Translations under genes and position numbers: made by a program | Shown here: piece after piece, positions 8,941-18,157 of the stretch | Layout: the number at the start of each line of letters is the position of its first letter | Position numbering within the stretch: the first letter of the stretch is position 1 | Notes under the pieces: generated by a model | What the model saw: the letters and a program-made list of their open reading frames with translations, nothing else | The model's database searches: none | Told to the model about the DNA's origin: nothing | Assembly (NCBI RefSeq): GCF_038008325.1 | Contig: NZ_JBBOYW010000001.1 | Span: 3,689,501 to 3,753,500, forward strand | Reading direction: 5' to 3' | Source of the DNA: Lysinibacillus sp. FSL K6-0232 | GTDB lineage: Bacteria > Bacillota > Bacilli > Bacillales_A > Planococcaceae | Length of the DNA: 64,000 bases

Positions 8941-9294
8941 TTAGTTTAATAATATTACTTGTGCAGCCGCATATTCCTTCGTATGTGTAATGCTTATATA
9001 GCCATTGACAGGCTTCTCTTTAAAATACAACACGGGATTTCCTGCCGCCCCTTTTAGTATTTCTATATCATGAAGCTTGCATTCCGCTCCAATGCCAGTA
9101 CCTATTGCTTTTGAAAATGCTTCCTTTGCAGCAAATCGTCCCGCTAAAAATTCTATTTTACGGCTTTCAGAATAACCATCGAATAAAATTTTTTCCCTTG
9201 CGCTTAAAATGCGATCTGTAAATTTAACTGTACGTTTCATCGCTTTTGCAATACGGTCTATTTCTATAATATCGAGACCGATTCCCTTAATCAT
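8941..9294 (-). CDS. acpS: Holo-[acyl-carrier-protein] synthase
   Basis: Transfers 4'-phosphopantetheine from CoA to acyl carrier protein. With the ATG at 9294 (AAGGAG, eight bases before) the product is 117 residues, typical for AcpS. Magnesium ligands are Asp8 in MIKGIGLDIIEIDRI and Glu58 in FLAGRFAAKEAFSKAIG; the C-terminal HTKEYAAAQVIL strand is also present. It is divergent from the rhomboid gene, with a 64-base promoter region shared between them, and precedes ydcC on the same strand. Confidence 0.96.
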   Translation of the reverse strand: MIKGIGLDIIEIDRIAKAMKRTVKFTDRILSAREKILFDGYSESRKIEFLAGRFAAKEAFSKAIGTGIGAECKLHDIEILKGAAGNPVLYFKEKPVNGYISITHTKEYAAAQVILLN

Positions 9295-9358
9295 ATAACC
9301 TTCTCCTTTACCTATTTCCAATAAGGCATGTATAATAATTGTAAATTGAGGTGGAGCC

Positions 9359-9979
9359 ATGTTTAGTAGAACGGAAAATTTTAAGCAATACACAACGTAT
9401 TATCCTGTCGTTTCAACACTAATTGCCATTAATTTAATTCTTTATGTACTATCTCTTATACCCGGCATAGGGACACTGTTATGGAATTATGGCATTCTAG
9501 CAAATTTCCTTATGCAAAAGGGTGAATGGTGGCGTGTATTTTCTGCAATGTTTTTACATGCTGGATTTTTACATGTACTTTTTAATATGTTTTCATTATT
9601 TCTTTTTGGACCAGAGCTTGAAAAAATCGCAGGCAAGGCACGTTTTATCACAATTTATTTAGTATCAGGTGTTGTAGGCAACATGGCAACCTATATGTTT
9701 TATGATAGTAGTTATATGAGCCTTGGTGCAAGTGGGGCTATTTTTGGTATTTTTGGTGCATTTGGGGCATTAGTGTATTATACACGTCGCACAATGCCGA
9801 TGCTTCGAAAGCTTATTTTGCCAATTATTATTATTAGTGTTATCATGACATTCCTGCAGCCGAATGTAAATGCCTATGCACATCTAGGCGGTTTACTAAC
9901 AGGATTTATTCTTGGGCTTATCTATTTACATCCAAAAAGAATTTTAAGCTGGCGCAAACAAAAAATGGCGGGTAGATAA
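9359..9979 (+). CDS. ydcA: Rhomboid-family intramembrane serine protease (YdcA-like)
   Basis: Six-TM rhomboid of 206 residues. The catalytic serine is Ser125 in LGASGAIFG and the paired histidine is His175 in YAHLGGLLTG. The HxxxN motif (His72-Asn76, LHVLFNMF) that forms the oxyanion site is present, so it should be active. The ribosome site GAGGTGGAG precedes the ATG. Gene order matches B. subtilis ydcA-acpS (divergent). Substrates are unknown. Confidence 0.92.
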   Translation: MFSRTENFKQYTTYYPVVSTLIAINLILYVLSLIPGIGTLLWNYGILANFLMQKGEWWRVFSAMFLHAGFLHVLFNMFSLFLFGPELEKIAGKARFITIYLVSGVVGNMATYMFYDSSYMSLGASGAIFGIFGAFGALVYYTRRTMPMLRKLILPIIIISVIMTFLQPNVNAYAHLGGLLTGFILGLIYLHPKRILSWRKQKMAGR

Positions 9980-9980
9980 A

Positions 9981-10018
9981 GTGAGCCTTCAATCAAGTTT
10001 TACAGGCTTGTGATACGG
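9981..10018 (+). repeat. Partial copy of an interspersed intergenic repeat
   Basis: Begins GTGAGCCTTCAATCA, then GTTTTACAGGCTTGT. Both blocks match, in the same order, the larger copies at 62399-62527 and 56017-56200, with the middle missing. It lies directly after the rhomboid stop codon. Confidence 0.5.
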
Positions 10019-10021
10019 AAT

Positions 10022-10070
10022 AAAAGGAGCCACCTATATGATCGAATCAATCATATAGGCGGCTCCTTTA
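10022..10070. terminator. Bidirectional terminator between ydcA and the acetyltransferase gene
   Basis: AAAGGAGCC-(A/G)CCTATATGAT pairs with ATCATATAGG-GGCTCCTTT in a long stem between convergent genes. Confidence 0.85.
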
Positions 10071-10079
10071 CTATTTATA

Positions 10080-10655
10080 TTATAAAGTGACTGTATCCTC
10101 ATTAGTCATTTTAATTTTTCTCCATTCGGCTGCTGTTAAGCCATAAACAACTTGATCTACATGATGGTCATAAAGCCATTCAGCATCTCTTAATCGCCCT
10201 TCCTCATTGAATCCTAAAACCTTTGGGATGGTACGACTTCGAATATTGCCCACTGCTACACGTACCTCAATACGGTTTAATTTTAAATAATTAAACGCAT
10301 ACTCGATTAACGCTTTCATTGAATTTGTTACAAGCCCCTTCCCCACAAACTCATTACCTAGCCAATAGCCGATGCTTGTCCATTTATGCTGCCAATTAAT
10401 TTGATGGTAGCCAATCACCCCTGCAAGCTTATCCTCATAGTAAATACCTGCTTGGATACCATTATTATCTGCATATTGCTGCATCGCACCTTTAACAAAG
10501 CGCTCCGTATCCTTTACGGTTTTGACATCATCTACAAAAGGTAACCATTCACGTAAAGTATTTCGTGAACGGTCTGTTAAAGCGAATAATTCTTCTACAT
10601 CGGTTAAATCCAACAGCTTTAAATATGCATGTTCATGAATGTCATATTTAAACAA
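10080..10655 (-). CDS. GNAT acetyltransferase, RimL/YdaF type
   Basis: 191-residue GNAT protein similar to B. subtilis YdaF and to ribosomal-protein N-acetyltransferases: IGYWLGNEFVGKGLVTNSMK carries the acetyl-CoA loop, and NRIEVRVAVGNIRSRTIPK and LGFNEEGRLRDAEW complete the fold. A TTG start at 10655 is preferred, since AAAGGGG lies about eight bases before it and it aligns with the YdaF start (MFTCKVNEH against xFKYDIHEH). A GTG three codons earlier is too close to the ribosome site. The substrate cannot be told from sequence. Confidence 0.85.
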   Translation of the reverse strand: MFKYDIHEHAYLKLLDLTDVEELFALTDRSRNTLREWLPFVDDVKTVKDTERFVKGAMQQYADNNGIQAGIYYEDKLAGVIGYHQINWQHKWTSIGYWLGNEFVGKGLVTNSMKALIEYAFNYLKLNRIEVRVAVGNIRSRTIPKVLGFNEEGRLRDAEWLYDHHVDQVVYGLTAAEWRKIKMTNEDTVTL

Positions 10656-10717
10656 ATTCCCCACCCCTTTTGTTGTATTTATTCTATTATAAACATTATT
10701 TCCATTTATTTATAGCT

Positions 10718-10760
10718 AAAAAAGCTAATCCTTCCAAACGAGCTAGAAGAATTAGCTTTT
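10718..10760 (-). terminator. Terminator after ydbT
   Basis: AAAGCTAATTCTT pairs with AAGGATTAGCTTT, followed by T on the minus strand; six bases after the ydbT stop. Confidence 0.8.
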
Positions 10761-10765
10761 AGACA

Positions 10766-12244
10766 TTAATGTTCATACCAAGAAAAAATGGTTTCTGCAT
10801 CTTGTTGCTCTATGCTCGGTACAGTGCCTGTTGTACCAGACATACCTGACATTACTGTAGCTTTAATAGACATAACCTTTTTTCTTTTTTGGAAATAAGA
10901 TTGTGTGCTTGTAATGGACTGTATTCGTTTTTTCTCCATGATTAATGTAGTACGACTAAATACGCGATACTGCATCGCAAGTTGCTTGCCATCAATTTGA
11001 TAGCCTGCTGTTTTATGCTGCCAAACTCCAAGTAAGATCGTCAATGGAATTAACAGCAACGATAGTAATCCATAAGGATAGAGGAAATAGCTACCTGCCC
11101 CAATAATAGGCACAAGCCAAATAAAATCAATTCGATAGAAAAATGGTCTTGCTCTTTTTGGTGAGCGAATAAAGGCTGGGTGCCAATTCATCTCTGGGAA
11201 GAGCTGCTCCAATGTTTGCATACAATCTTGCTTTTTAATAAGCGGGAACAATGCTATTTTTTTATCGTTGCCACTCTCACCATTACCTCCAGCACTTTCT
11301 ACAATTACCGTTGCAAAGCCTGTTAATTGACGCAATGGATTTTCAACAATACGAATAGCCTGAATGCGATTTAATGGCAATGTAATACGTTTTTTCTCCA
11401 AAAGCCCTTTGGTAATAATTAGCTTCTCTTCCTCGATACGAACTGTATAATCATAGTAATTAATCAATGTAATAATAACGGATACAACCCAAGCTACAAT
11501 TAAAATAAACATCACTGTTAATGCTACTAAAAACGCTCCAATTTTCACAAAATCCGTAAGCTCGTGGAAAACGGCTTCATAAGGAATAATATCCGAAAAC
11601 TGCGATGCTACAGCAGCAAGCCCTGACAGGACAACGCCTATTCCACCCGAGGTTGTTGCCAACACAAGTAAATCCCTGATGGACATATGATAAATCATTG
11701 GTATGGAAACCACTTCTTGCTCTGTTATTTGCAAAGATTCCTGTTCTAGTTGTTGAGCTGCTTCATTTTTCGCACGTCGCATTTCTAATTCAATCACATC
11801 TGCTGCGGCTTTTCGAATCGCAGTAAGCTCTACCTCTGGTTTGCCATCCTTATTCCCTGCTGTTTCTACCTGAACTTTTACTAAGCCAAAGATACGATGA
11901 AAAATACCTTCGTTGTAATTTAAACTTTGAATACGTTCAAATGGAATATAGCGTTTCTTTTTTACAAACAATCCATACTTCACACGTAATTCGCCATCCT
12001 CAAACCAATAAACAAATGTCCGCCATTTAATAATACCCCCTATTAATGCAAGGAGTGCTGCACCTCCCCATACACCAAAAAGGAGAATCGTATCCCAAAA
12101 ATGCTCACTGCGAAAATTCAACGAAAAATTAAAGCCATTGCTAACAATAATAATAACGATTGGTAATATCATACTTTTCAATGCTTTAACGCTCGTAATA
12201 ATGGCTGACACGGGGTGCAAACGATTAATTTCTTTAGACATCAT
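10766..12244 (-). CDS. ydbT: Membrane protein with tandem bacterial PH domains, YdbT-like
   Basis: 492 residues (493 in B. subtilis YdbT). Several TM pairs alternate with bPH2-type domains: one around GELRVKYGLFVKKKRYIPFERIQ, a second at EEKLIITKGLLEKKRITLPL, and a third near the C terminus (QLAMQYRVFSRTTLIMEKKR). The ATG at 12244 overlaps the ydbS stop and has AAGGGTGG six bases upstream, so the pair is coupled. In other Bacillales YdbS/YdbT have been linked to resistance to certain bacteriocins; the function in this organism is not evident. Confidence 0.88.
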   Translation of the reverse strand: MMSKEINRLHPVSAIITSVKALKSMILPIVIIIVSNGFNFSLNFRSEHFWDTILLFGVWGGAALLALIGGIIKWRTFVYWFEDGELRVKYGLFVKKKRYIPFERIQSLNYNEGIFHRIFGLVKVQVETAGNKDGKPEVELTAIRKAAADVIELEMRRAKNEAAQQLEQESLQITEQEVVSIPMIYHMSIRDLLVLATTSGGIGVVLSGLAAVASQFSDIIPYEAVFHELTDFVKIGAFLVALTVMFILIVAWVVSVIITLINYYDYTVRIEEEKLIITKGLLEKKRITLPLNRIQAIRIVENPLRQLTGFATVIVESAGGNGESGNDKKIALFPLIKKQDCMQTLEQLFPEMNWHPAFIRSPKRARPFFYRIDFIWLVPIIGAGSYFLYPYGLLSLLLIPLTILLGVWQHKTAGYQIDGKQLAMQYRVFSRTTLIMEKKRIQSITSTQSYFQKRKKVMSIKATVMSGMSGTTGTVPSIEQQDAETIFSWYEH

Positions 12245-12713
12245 CTTCCGCCACCCTTGCCAATTCAGAGATACGAGCACGTAGCCTATCTGCTTCGTCC
12301 ATCACGAGCGCAGGTATTGTATGTACAGTTGCAGCTGTTGATATTGAAATATTACCTAAATCATATTTTTTTAAAATTGGTCCCTGTGTTGTATCAACAT
12401 GTTGCACACGCACCATTGGTATAAGTGTGCGTTTTACTACAAATAAGCCATGTTGCACTTCAATCTCATGCTCACGCACCTCATAGCGCCATCGTTCCCA
12501 TCTTATTTTTGGAAAGATTGACACCAATAATAAAACACCTAGTACCACAATGACACCAGCTATCCAATAAATAAATGATGGCCATTCAAAATAATAAGTT
12601 CCATAGCTTACTAAGCCTGCTACAAGTAATAACGCCACTGTTTGCATAACGCCATATAAGCGCCATACCGTTAACCCTTTACGGGAAATTTGATGAATTG
12701 GTTGTGCCCGCAT
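12234..12713 (-). CDS. ydbS: PH-domain membrane protein, YdbS-like
   Basis: 159 residues, the same as B. subtilis YdbS. Two TM helices (TVALLLVAGLVSYGTYYF and FIYWIAGVIVVLGVLLLVSI) are followed by one bPH2 domain (YEVREHEIEVQHGLFVV, LIPMVRVQHVDTTQGPILKKY). It precedes and overlaps ydbT and probably works with it in the membrane. A GGGGG-containing ribosome site lies before the ATG. Confidence 0.88.
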   Translation of the reverse strand: MRAQPIHQISRKGLTVWRLYGVMQTVALLLVAGLVSYGTYYFEWPSFIYWIAGVIVVLGVLLLVSIFPKIRWERWRYEVREHEIEVQHGLFVVKRTLIPMVRVQHVDTTQGPILKKYDLGNISISTAATVHTIPALVMDEADRLRARISELARVAEDDV

Positions 12714-12780
12714 TGTTGTTCCCCCTCTTTCCTATACTAAATATACGGCAGTCATCGCCTTTTTGTTTCAACTATCGTTA

Positions 12781-12814
12781 AAAAAACCTTACAGCTATTA
12801 TAACTGTAAGGTTT
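12781..12814 (-). terminator. Terminator after cshA
   Basis: AAACCTTACAG pairs with CTGTAAGGTTT and is followed by T7 on the minus strand. Confidence 0.88.
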
Positions 12815-12841
12815 ACAACATAAAGTATCATTCGTTTAAAA

Positions 12842-14365
12842 TTAATCTTCATGGCGTCGTGGAGAACGAGAACGACCTTGTCCACCTTCACGGCGACCTC
12901 CATCACGACGTCCACCATCGCGACGGTTGCTGTTGCGGCGATCACCGCTACCACCACGAGAACTATCACGGCGTCCACCGCCAAAGCTACGGTTGCCACC
13001 ACGACCACGATCATTGCTACGTTTATTTGAACGTTCACGACGCATTGGTAATGGACGTTCTTCTGTAATCGTTACAGGTGTATCGTCTGGCTCTTTTGTT
13101 AATGAACGAAGAGCCGCAGCAACAACATCAACCGCTTCATGATTTTCTAATAGCTCTGCTGCAAATGCACGATACTCGCCTAAGTTATTGTTGGCAATCA
13201 GCCCTTCAAGCGTTTCTACAGCAAGTCGTTGTTGACCCTCTAATGCTTCATCAGATGTTGGTGGACGAAGCGGTGTCATACGTTTTTTCGTTGTTTCTTC
13301 TACGATACGTAAGTAACCCATTTCACGTGGAGTAACAAATGTTACAGCAAGACCTGATTTTCCTGCACGGCCTGTACGACCAATACGGTGAACATACGAT
13401 TCAGGGTCTTGAGGAATATCAAAGTTATACACATGTGTTACGCCTGAAATATCAAGACCACGTGCAGCTACATCTGTTGCCACAAGAATATCAATTTTAT
13501 TTTCTTTAAATTGACGTAATACTGAAATACGTTTCGCTTGGCTTAAATCACCATGAATCCCTTCAGCTAGATAGCCGCGAATTGATAGTGCCTGTGCAAG
13601 CTCATCCACACGACGTTTTGTACGACCGAAAATAATGGCAAGCTCTGGTTGGTGAACATTTAATAAACGAGATAAAATATCGAATTTCTCACGTTCAGCA
13701 GATTTAACAAAATATTGGTCAATATTATCAACTGTTAACTCTTTTGCTTTAATTTTCACGATTTCTGGATCACGCATAAATGTTTCGGCAATTTTGCGGA
13801 TTGCTGGTGGCATTGTTGCTGAGAACAGTAATGTTTGACGATCAGTAGGTACATTTTCTAAAATCGCGTTAATATCATCGATAAAGCCCATATTTAACAT
13901 TTCATCTGCTTCATCTAACACTAATGTTTCTACATCTTCTAATTTCAATGTGCGACGGTTAATATGATCAATAATACGCCCTGGTGTACCAACGATGATT
14001 TGTGGTCTATTTTTCAGTGCACGAATTTGACGGCCAATTTCTTGACCACCGTAAACTGATAATAATTTTACACGTTTATCATAGCCAATTTTATAAAGCT
14101 CTTCAGAAACTTGAATTGCTAATTCGCGAGTTGGCGCAATAACTAATGCTTGAATATTAGGGTTTTTTGGATCGATTTTTTCAATTAGTGGAATCCCGAA
14201 AGCGGCAGTTTTACCAGTACCTGTTTGTGCTTGACCTAGTACATCACGGCCTTCAATCGCAAAACGAATAGTACCTTCTTGGATTGGTGTTGCTTCTTCA
14301 AATCCCATACGCTTTACTGAGCGTAATGTAGATTCGCTAATATTTAATTCTGAAAAATTTGTCAA
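12842..14365 (-). CDS. cshA: DEAD-box ATP-dependent RNA helicase CshA
   Basis: 507-residue RNA helicase for cold adaptation, mRNA decay and ribosome assembly. Motifs in order: Q motif (GFEEATPIQ), Walker A AQTGTGKT (about 47-53), PTRELA, GTPGR, DEAD ([13 protein letters not shown]), [14 protein letters not shown] and HRIGRTGR. The C-terminal tail of about 65 residues is rich in Arg/Gly/Ser/Asp (RGG-like) and should bind RNA. The TTG at 14365 is chosen, since GGAG lies ten bases before it and it aligns with B. subtilis CshA (MTITFQDFN against xTNFSELN). B. subtilis also has cshA near ydbS/ydbT and murF. Confidence 0.95.
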   Translation of the reverse strand: MTNFSELNISESTLRSVKRMGFEEATPIQEGTIRFAIEGRDVLGQAQTGTGKTAAFGIPLIEKIDPKNPNIQALVIAPTRELAIQVSEELYKIGYDKRVKLLSVYGGQEIGRQIRALKNRPQIIVGTPGRIIDHINRRTLKLEDVETLVLDEADEMLNMGFIDDINAILENVPTDRQTLLFSATMPPAIRKIAETFMRDPEIVKIKAKELTVDNIDQYFVKSAEREKFDILSRLLNVHQPELAIIFGRTKRRVDELAQALSIRGYLAEGIHGDLSQAKRISVLRQFKENKIDILVATDVAARGLDISGVTHVYNFDIPQDPESYVHRIGRTGRAGKSGLAVTFVTPREMGYLRIVEETTKKRMTPLRPPTSDEALEGQQRLAVETLEGLIANNNLGEYRAFAAELLENHEAVDVVAAALRSLTKEPDDTPVTITEERPLPMRRERSNKRSNDRGRGGNRSFGGGRRDSSRGGSGDRRNSNRRDGGRRDGGRREGGQGRSRSPRRHED

Positions 14366-14588
14366 ACTTCTCAATCTCCTTTTTCCTTTTAAGTTGACAA
14401 ATGGTTACATTTTCAGATGAAGTTGTCGGCAAATTCGAGCCTGTGTAGTGGAACGTTTCCGTTACTTAAAAATTCTCTCTACATGATGGTTCATATAGAG
14501 CTCTCTTATATGAAAAGGAAAGCCCGGTCTTTACCGAGCGGTTCGATTCTGTCGTAATTATTCACTTTAGAATAAAACCGTTATGTTC
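14366..14588 (-). other. Long leader of cshA with an internal hairpin
   Basis: About 220 bases separate the cshA start from the upstream terminator. On the minus strand GCTCGGT-AAAG-ACCGGGC (14524-14541 region) forms a seven-pair hairpin followed by TTTCCTTTT, which looks like an attenuator or RNA-stability element. No known riboswitch class was recognised. Long structured leaders are common for cold-shock helicases. Confidence 0.45.
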
Positions 14589-14622
14589 AAAAAAAAGCAC
14601 TCTTCAACCAAATATGAAGAGT
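14589..14622 (-). terminator. Terminator after the esterase gene
   Basis: ACTCTTCA pairs with TGAAGAGT, eight-base loop, then GC and T8 on the minus strand, about 90 bases past the esterase stop. Confidence 0.75.
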
Positions 14623-14710
14623 CTTCGCACAAAATGTATCCATTGCTTACACTAGTCTAACACGGCTTTCAAACGTATGCAACGATAACGCATGAGTCGT
14701 AATAATCTGA

Positions 14711-15409
14711 CTACTTTATTCCCTGCTTTAAAAAGCATAAAGCCTGCGGAAACCACTTAAAGCAATCTTTCTCAAAGCATATATGATGCTTACCGTTATC
14801 AGAAAAATACAAAGTTTTCTCATGAGATGCTAATCGCTCAAAAAGAAACTGTGCTGTATGATAAGGCACTATGCCATCAAGCTTTCCTTGCACAATATAG
14901 ACAGGAATTCGGATATGCTGATAATATGGCTCCACCATACGCACAAGCTTCATAAATTCGATCGTTGATGCTAGTGGCACATTGTTAAATTTATGCCGAT
15001 AGCGTAAAAACAGCTCATTATTGGCTAAATTACGATGATATGCCTCAGCAGCTAGCATTTTAAAATCCTTTACTAATTGCTTAGGATTTATGTACTTAGC
15101 AGCGGCACTTAGCAAGACAAGCTTTTTTACTTTATAACGCTTTGCTAAATACAATGCAATAATGCCACCCATTGAAAAGCCAACGACCATCACTTCATCT
15201 ACCTTTTTAGCCAATGCTCGAAAGGCAAGCTCTGCGTCCATAAGCCAATGCTTTGCGGTAAAGCCATTCATATGTAATTCCTCTCCATGTCCAGACAATG
15301 TTGGCTCCACAATAAGCCAATCTGTATATGTGCGTAAATATGCTGCAAAAGGTTCCACCTCATAAGGTCCACCTGAGAACCCATGAATACAAAGTACACC
15401 AACTGACAT
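14711..15409 (-). CDS. Alpha/beta-hydrolase carboxylesterase (Est30/YvaK-like)
   Basis: 232-residue monoacylglycerol-lipase/carboxylesterase type enzyme. The oxyanion motif CIHGFSGGP is near the N terminus, the nucleophile elbow is VVGFSMGG (Ser79), the acid is Asp178 in IVQGKLDGIVP, and the histidine is in DNGKHHICFE (208/209). This matches the small Geobacillus Est30 class. No signal peptide, so it is cytoplasmic. The ATG at 15409 has GAGGTGA six bases upstream; an earlier GTG overlaps that site. It is transcribed towards cshA but ended by its own terminator. Confidence 0.88.
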   Translation of the reverse strand: MSVGVLCIHGFSGGPYEVEPFAAYLRTYTDWLIVEPTLSGHGEELHMNGFTAKHWLMDAELAFRALAKKVDEVMVVGFSMGGIIALYLAKRYKVKKLVLLSAAAKYINPKQLVKDFKMLAAEAYHRNLANNELFLRYRHKFNNVPLASTIEFMKLVRMVEPYYQHIRIPVYIVQGKLDGIVPYHTAQFLFERLASHEKTLYFSDNGKHHICFEKDCFKWFPQALCFLKQGIK

Positions 15410-15436
15410 AACATTCACCTCGTTTTACAACAGGAA

Positions 15437-15547
15437 ATCAATTACGTTCCAGCGTAGTTGTACCTGTCGCTAATGCTTTCAGTACATAAAGCATCTGCCA
15501 CTGACACTTCGCTTTCGGTACAAAAAGAATGTGCTGAACCAAGATAA
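15437..15547 (+). repeat. Interspersed intergenic repeat copy
   Basis: Contains CTTCGCTTTCGGTACAAAAA, then GAATGTGCTGAACCAAGATA. The same blocks recur at 62470-62527 and, inverted, at 54080-54136 and 56017-56060. Its left part GTACCTGTCGCTAATGC is matched inverted at 49172-49193. It holds no ORF. Confidence 0.7.
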
Positions 15548-15583
15548 ATCGGTGAGATTAGTATCCCACCGATTCATTACTAA

Positions 15584-16951
15584 TTATGCTGTAAATGCTG
15601 TTAAAATTTTTTCCAATTGCATACCACGTGAACCTTTTAATAAAACGATAGATGACGCATTAGCCTGCTGGAGCTTTTCAATAATCACTGTATAATCATT
15701 TTCTGTATACAATAAATGCTCTGTATCAAAACATTCTTGTAATGCCTCATACAAATAAGCCATACGAGGGCCAAATAAGCAAACATAGTTAATTTCATGC
15801 TCATCAATATGTTCTGCTAATGCTCTATGAAAGTCTTGTTCATTTGGTCCCAGCTCTAGCATATCCCCTAATACAAGCCATTTTTCTGGTCGAATCGTTG
15901 ATGTCGCTATAAATTGAATAGCCGCTTTAACAGAGGTCGGCGCAGCATTATAGGCATCATTAATAAATAGTGCCCCATTTGTTCCTTCCACTTGCTGCAT
16001 ACGCATATCTGTTAATACAACCTGCTCTAGGGATGTACGAATTTGCTCATTATTTAAGCCGAGCTGATGTGCAATTAGCATTGCCACTAACGTATTTTTC
16101 ACTTGATGCTTACCAAGCACTGAGATAAAAAAGTCACCCTCTATAACACCATGCGTTGTAAAGTTACTTCCCCTCGCATTGGCATAAATATTTTCAGCAT
16201 ATAACGGATGGCTTGGCTCTAAGCCAAACGCTACTGCATGAAGCTGTGGCTCTTGCGCTACTAGCTCCTGCAGCAATGGCTCATCTCCATCATAAATCAG
16301 TAGACCATCTGGCTGCATCCCTTGAATAATTTCAAATTTTGCCTTAGCAATACCTGCACGTGACCCTAAATCCTGCATATGTGCCTCGCCGATATTGGTA
16401 ATAACCGTTATATGAGGACAAGCAAGCTTTGTTAAAAACTCAATTTCGCCAAACCCACTCATTCCCATTTCAAGAACTGCAATATCTGCATCCTCATCAA
16501 GCTGTAAAATGGTAATAGGCAAGCCTAGCTGATTATTAAAGTTTCCAATCGTTTTTTGCACTTTAAAAAATGGTGCAAGCGTTCCTGCTAAAATATCTTT
16601 TGTTGATGTTTTACCATTTGAACCAGTAATACCAATAAATTTTGCTTTATGCTCCTGACGATAGGCGCGTGCCATTTCCTGTAATGCTCGTTCTGGATCA
16701 TCTACAAACAATAAAGGTAAGCCTTCTGGTGGATTTGGTTCATCTTTTTGCCAAAGAGCAGCACCAGCTCCCTTCTCAAATGCCTGAACAACAAAGCGAT
16801 GTCCATTTGCATGCTCGCCACGAAATGGTACAAACAGGTCTCCCTGCTGAATAGTTCTTGTATCAATGGAGATTCCCGATACCATTGTATCGCCAAAGGC
16901 TGATATATCCTCATTTAGCCATGCAGCTAATTGTTTTAATGTTTTTCTCAC
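15584..16951 (-). CDS. murF: UDP-MurNAc-tripeptide--D-Ala-D-Ala ligase
   Basis: Adds the D-Ala-D-Ala dipeptide to the peptidoglycan precursor in the cytoplasm. 455 residues; the N-terminal substrate domain includes SIDTRTIQQGDLFVPFRG. The ATP-binding P-loop is GITGSNGKTS (107-116), the central domain has VLEMGMSGFGEIEFL and NIGEAHM, and the C-terminal domain begins near INDAYNAAPTS. The start is GTG. It follows ddl by 11 bases on the same strand, so the enzyme that makes the dipeptide and the one that attaches it are co-transcribed. Confidence 0.96.
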   Translation of the reverse strand: MRKTLKQLAAWLNEDISAFGDTMVSGISIDTRTIQQGDLFVPFRGEHANGHRFVVQAFEKGAGAALWQKDEPNPPEGLPLLFVDDPERALQEMARAYRQEHKAKFIGITGSNGKTSTKDILAGTLAPFFKVQKTIGNFNNQLGLPITILQLDEDADIAVLEMGMSGFGEIEFLTKLACPHITVITNIGEAHMQDLGSRAGIAKAKFEIIQGMQPDGLLIYDGDEPLLQELVAQEPQLHAVAFGLEPSHPLYAENIYANARGSNFTTHGVIEGDFFISVLGKHQVKNTLVAMLIAHQLGLNNEQIRTSLEQVVLTDMRMQQVEGTNGALFINDAYNAAPTSVKAAIQFIATSTIRPEKWLVLGDMLELGPNEQDFHRALAEHIDEHEINYVCLFGPRMAYLYEALQECFDTEHLLYTENDYTVIIEKLQQANASSIVLLKGSRGMQLEKILTAFTA

Positions 16952-16962
16952 AATAATCCCAC

Positions 16963-18042
16963 TCAGTCTTTTTTATAGTGAAGCTGTTGCTTTTCTTCAT
17001 AACGTTCAATAGCTAATGTAATTAAACGATCGATTAACGCTGAATAACTAACATTTGTATGCTGCCATAATAATGGGTACATACTAACAGGTGTAAAGCC
17101 TGGCATTGTATTCACTTCATTAATATAAATGCGATCATCATCTGTCACGAAAAAGTCTGCACGAACTAAGCCACTACCATCAATCGCCTTGAATGCCCGC
17201 TGCGCTAATTCCTTTAGGCTTGATATAGTTGCCGCTGAAAGCTCTGCTGGAATAATAAGTGCTGTCGAACCGTCTTTATATTTCGAATCATAATCATAAA
17301 ACTCTGTAACTGACTTAATTTCACCTGGCACTGAAACTTCAGGGTCATCGTTTCCTAAAACCGCCAGTTCTATTTCGCGTGCCACAATACCTTGCTCAAT
17401 AACAATTTTTCGGTCATATTGTAAAGCTAGCTCTATCGCCTTTACCAGCTCATCACGATTAGTCGCTTTACTAATGCCAACGCTTGAGCCTAGATTTGCA
17501 GGCTTGACAAACATCGGCCAGCTCAATGCTTTTTCACAGCGCTCAATCATCGCTTGTTGATTACTCTTCCACTCGCTACGAATAAAGTACGTATAGGGCA
17601 CTTGTGGTAAACCAGCAATTTCAAATAATTGCTTCATCACCACTTTATCCATACCAGCAGAAGATGCCAACACACCATTTCCTACATATGGTAGATTCAA
17701 CACCTCAAGCAAGCCCTGTACAGTGCCGTCCTCACCATTAGTACCATGTAACAACGGGAAAATTACATCAAACTGCACTGTATTACCATGCTTATCAATT
17801 AAAAAATCAGTAATATTATTTTCTAAAATTGTTGTAGGATCACCAAATTGTAATTCTTCAATTGTACTCACAGGTCCTTCTAAACGCTCTCCACGTCGCC
17901 ATTCCCCTTCAAGTGTAATGAAAATCGGATATACTTCATATTCCTCAAAATTTAAAGCTCCAGTGACTGCACGTGCTGTCAATAATGACACCTCATGCTC
18001 CGCTGACTTTCCACCGTATAATAAACCGATTCTTTTTTTCAT
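16963..18042 (-). CDS. ddl: D-alanine--D-alanine ligase
   Basis: ATP-grasp ligase of 359 residues making D-Ala-D-Ala. Motifs: N-terminal GLLYGGKSAEHEVSL, FPLLHGTNGEDGTVQG, the ATP-grasp lysine region FVKPANLGSSVGISKA, VEIGVVxREIELAVLG-like segment (VAREIELAVLG), and the C-terminal RADFFVTDDDRIYINEVNTMPGF region with magnesium ligands. The ATG at 18042 has GGAGGGC seven bases upstream; an in-frame codon 22 residues earlier has no ribosome site. Upstream partner of murF in a two-gene operon. Confidence 0.96.
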   Translation of the reverse strand: MKKRIGLLYGGKSAEHEVSLLTARAVTGALNFEEYEVYPIFITLEGEWRRGERLEGPVSTIEELQFGDPTTILENNITDFLIDKHGNTVQFDVIFPLLHGTNGEDGTVQGLLEVLNLPYVGNGVLASSAGMDKVVMKQLFEIAGLPQVPYTYFIRSEWKSNQQAMIERCEKALSWPMFVKPANLGSSVGISKATNRDELVKAIELALQYDRKIVIEQGIVAREIELAVLGNDDPEVSVPGEIKSVTEFYDYDSKYKDGSTALIIPAELSAATISSLKELAQRAFKAIDGSGLVRADFFVTDDDRIYINEVNTMPGFTPVSMYPLLWQHTNVSYSALIDRLITLAIERYEEKQQLHYKKD

Positions 18043-18108
18043 ATTTGTGCCCTCCACATACTTCTTGAGTATTACTAGTTTATCACGAAACGTCTTGACA
18101 AATGACAT

Positions 18109-18143
18109 AAAAATCTCACCGTAATTTTTCGACGGTGAGATTT
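18109..18143 (-). terminator. Terminator before ddl, after the 18.2 kb gene
   Basis: AAATCTCACCGT pairs with ACGGTGAGATTT across a short A/T loop; T run on the minus strand. Confidence 0.8.
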
Positions 18144-18157
18144 GTTTCTGTGCCTTA

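Noticed and set aside
12778-13038. Long Val/Ala-rich hydrophobic reading frame
   Set aside because: It is an out-of-frame reading of the repetitive Arg/Gly-coding 3' end of cshA on the same strand; no ribosome site.
12860-13040. Short tandem-like repeats at the cshA 3' end
   Set aside because: Explained by codons for the RGG/RRDGG-type protein tail.
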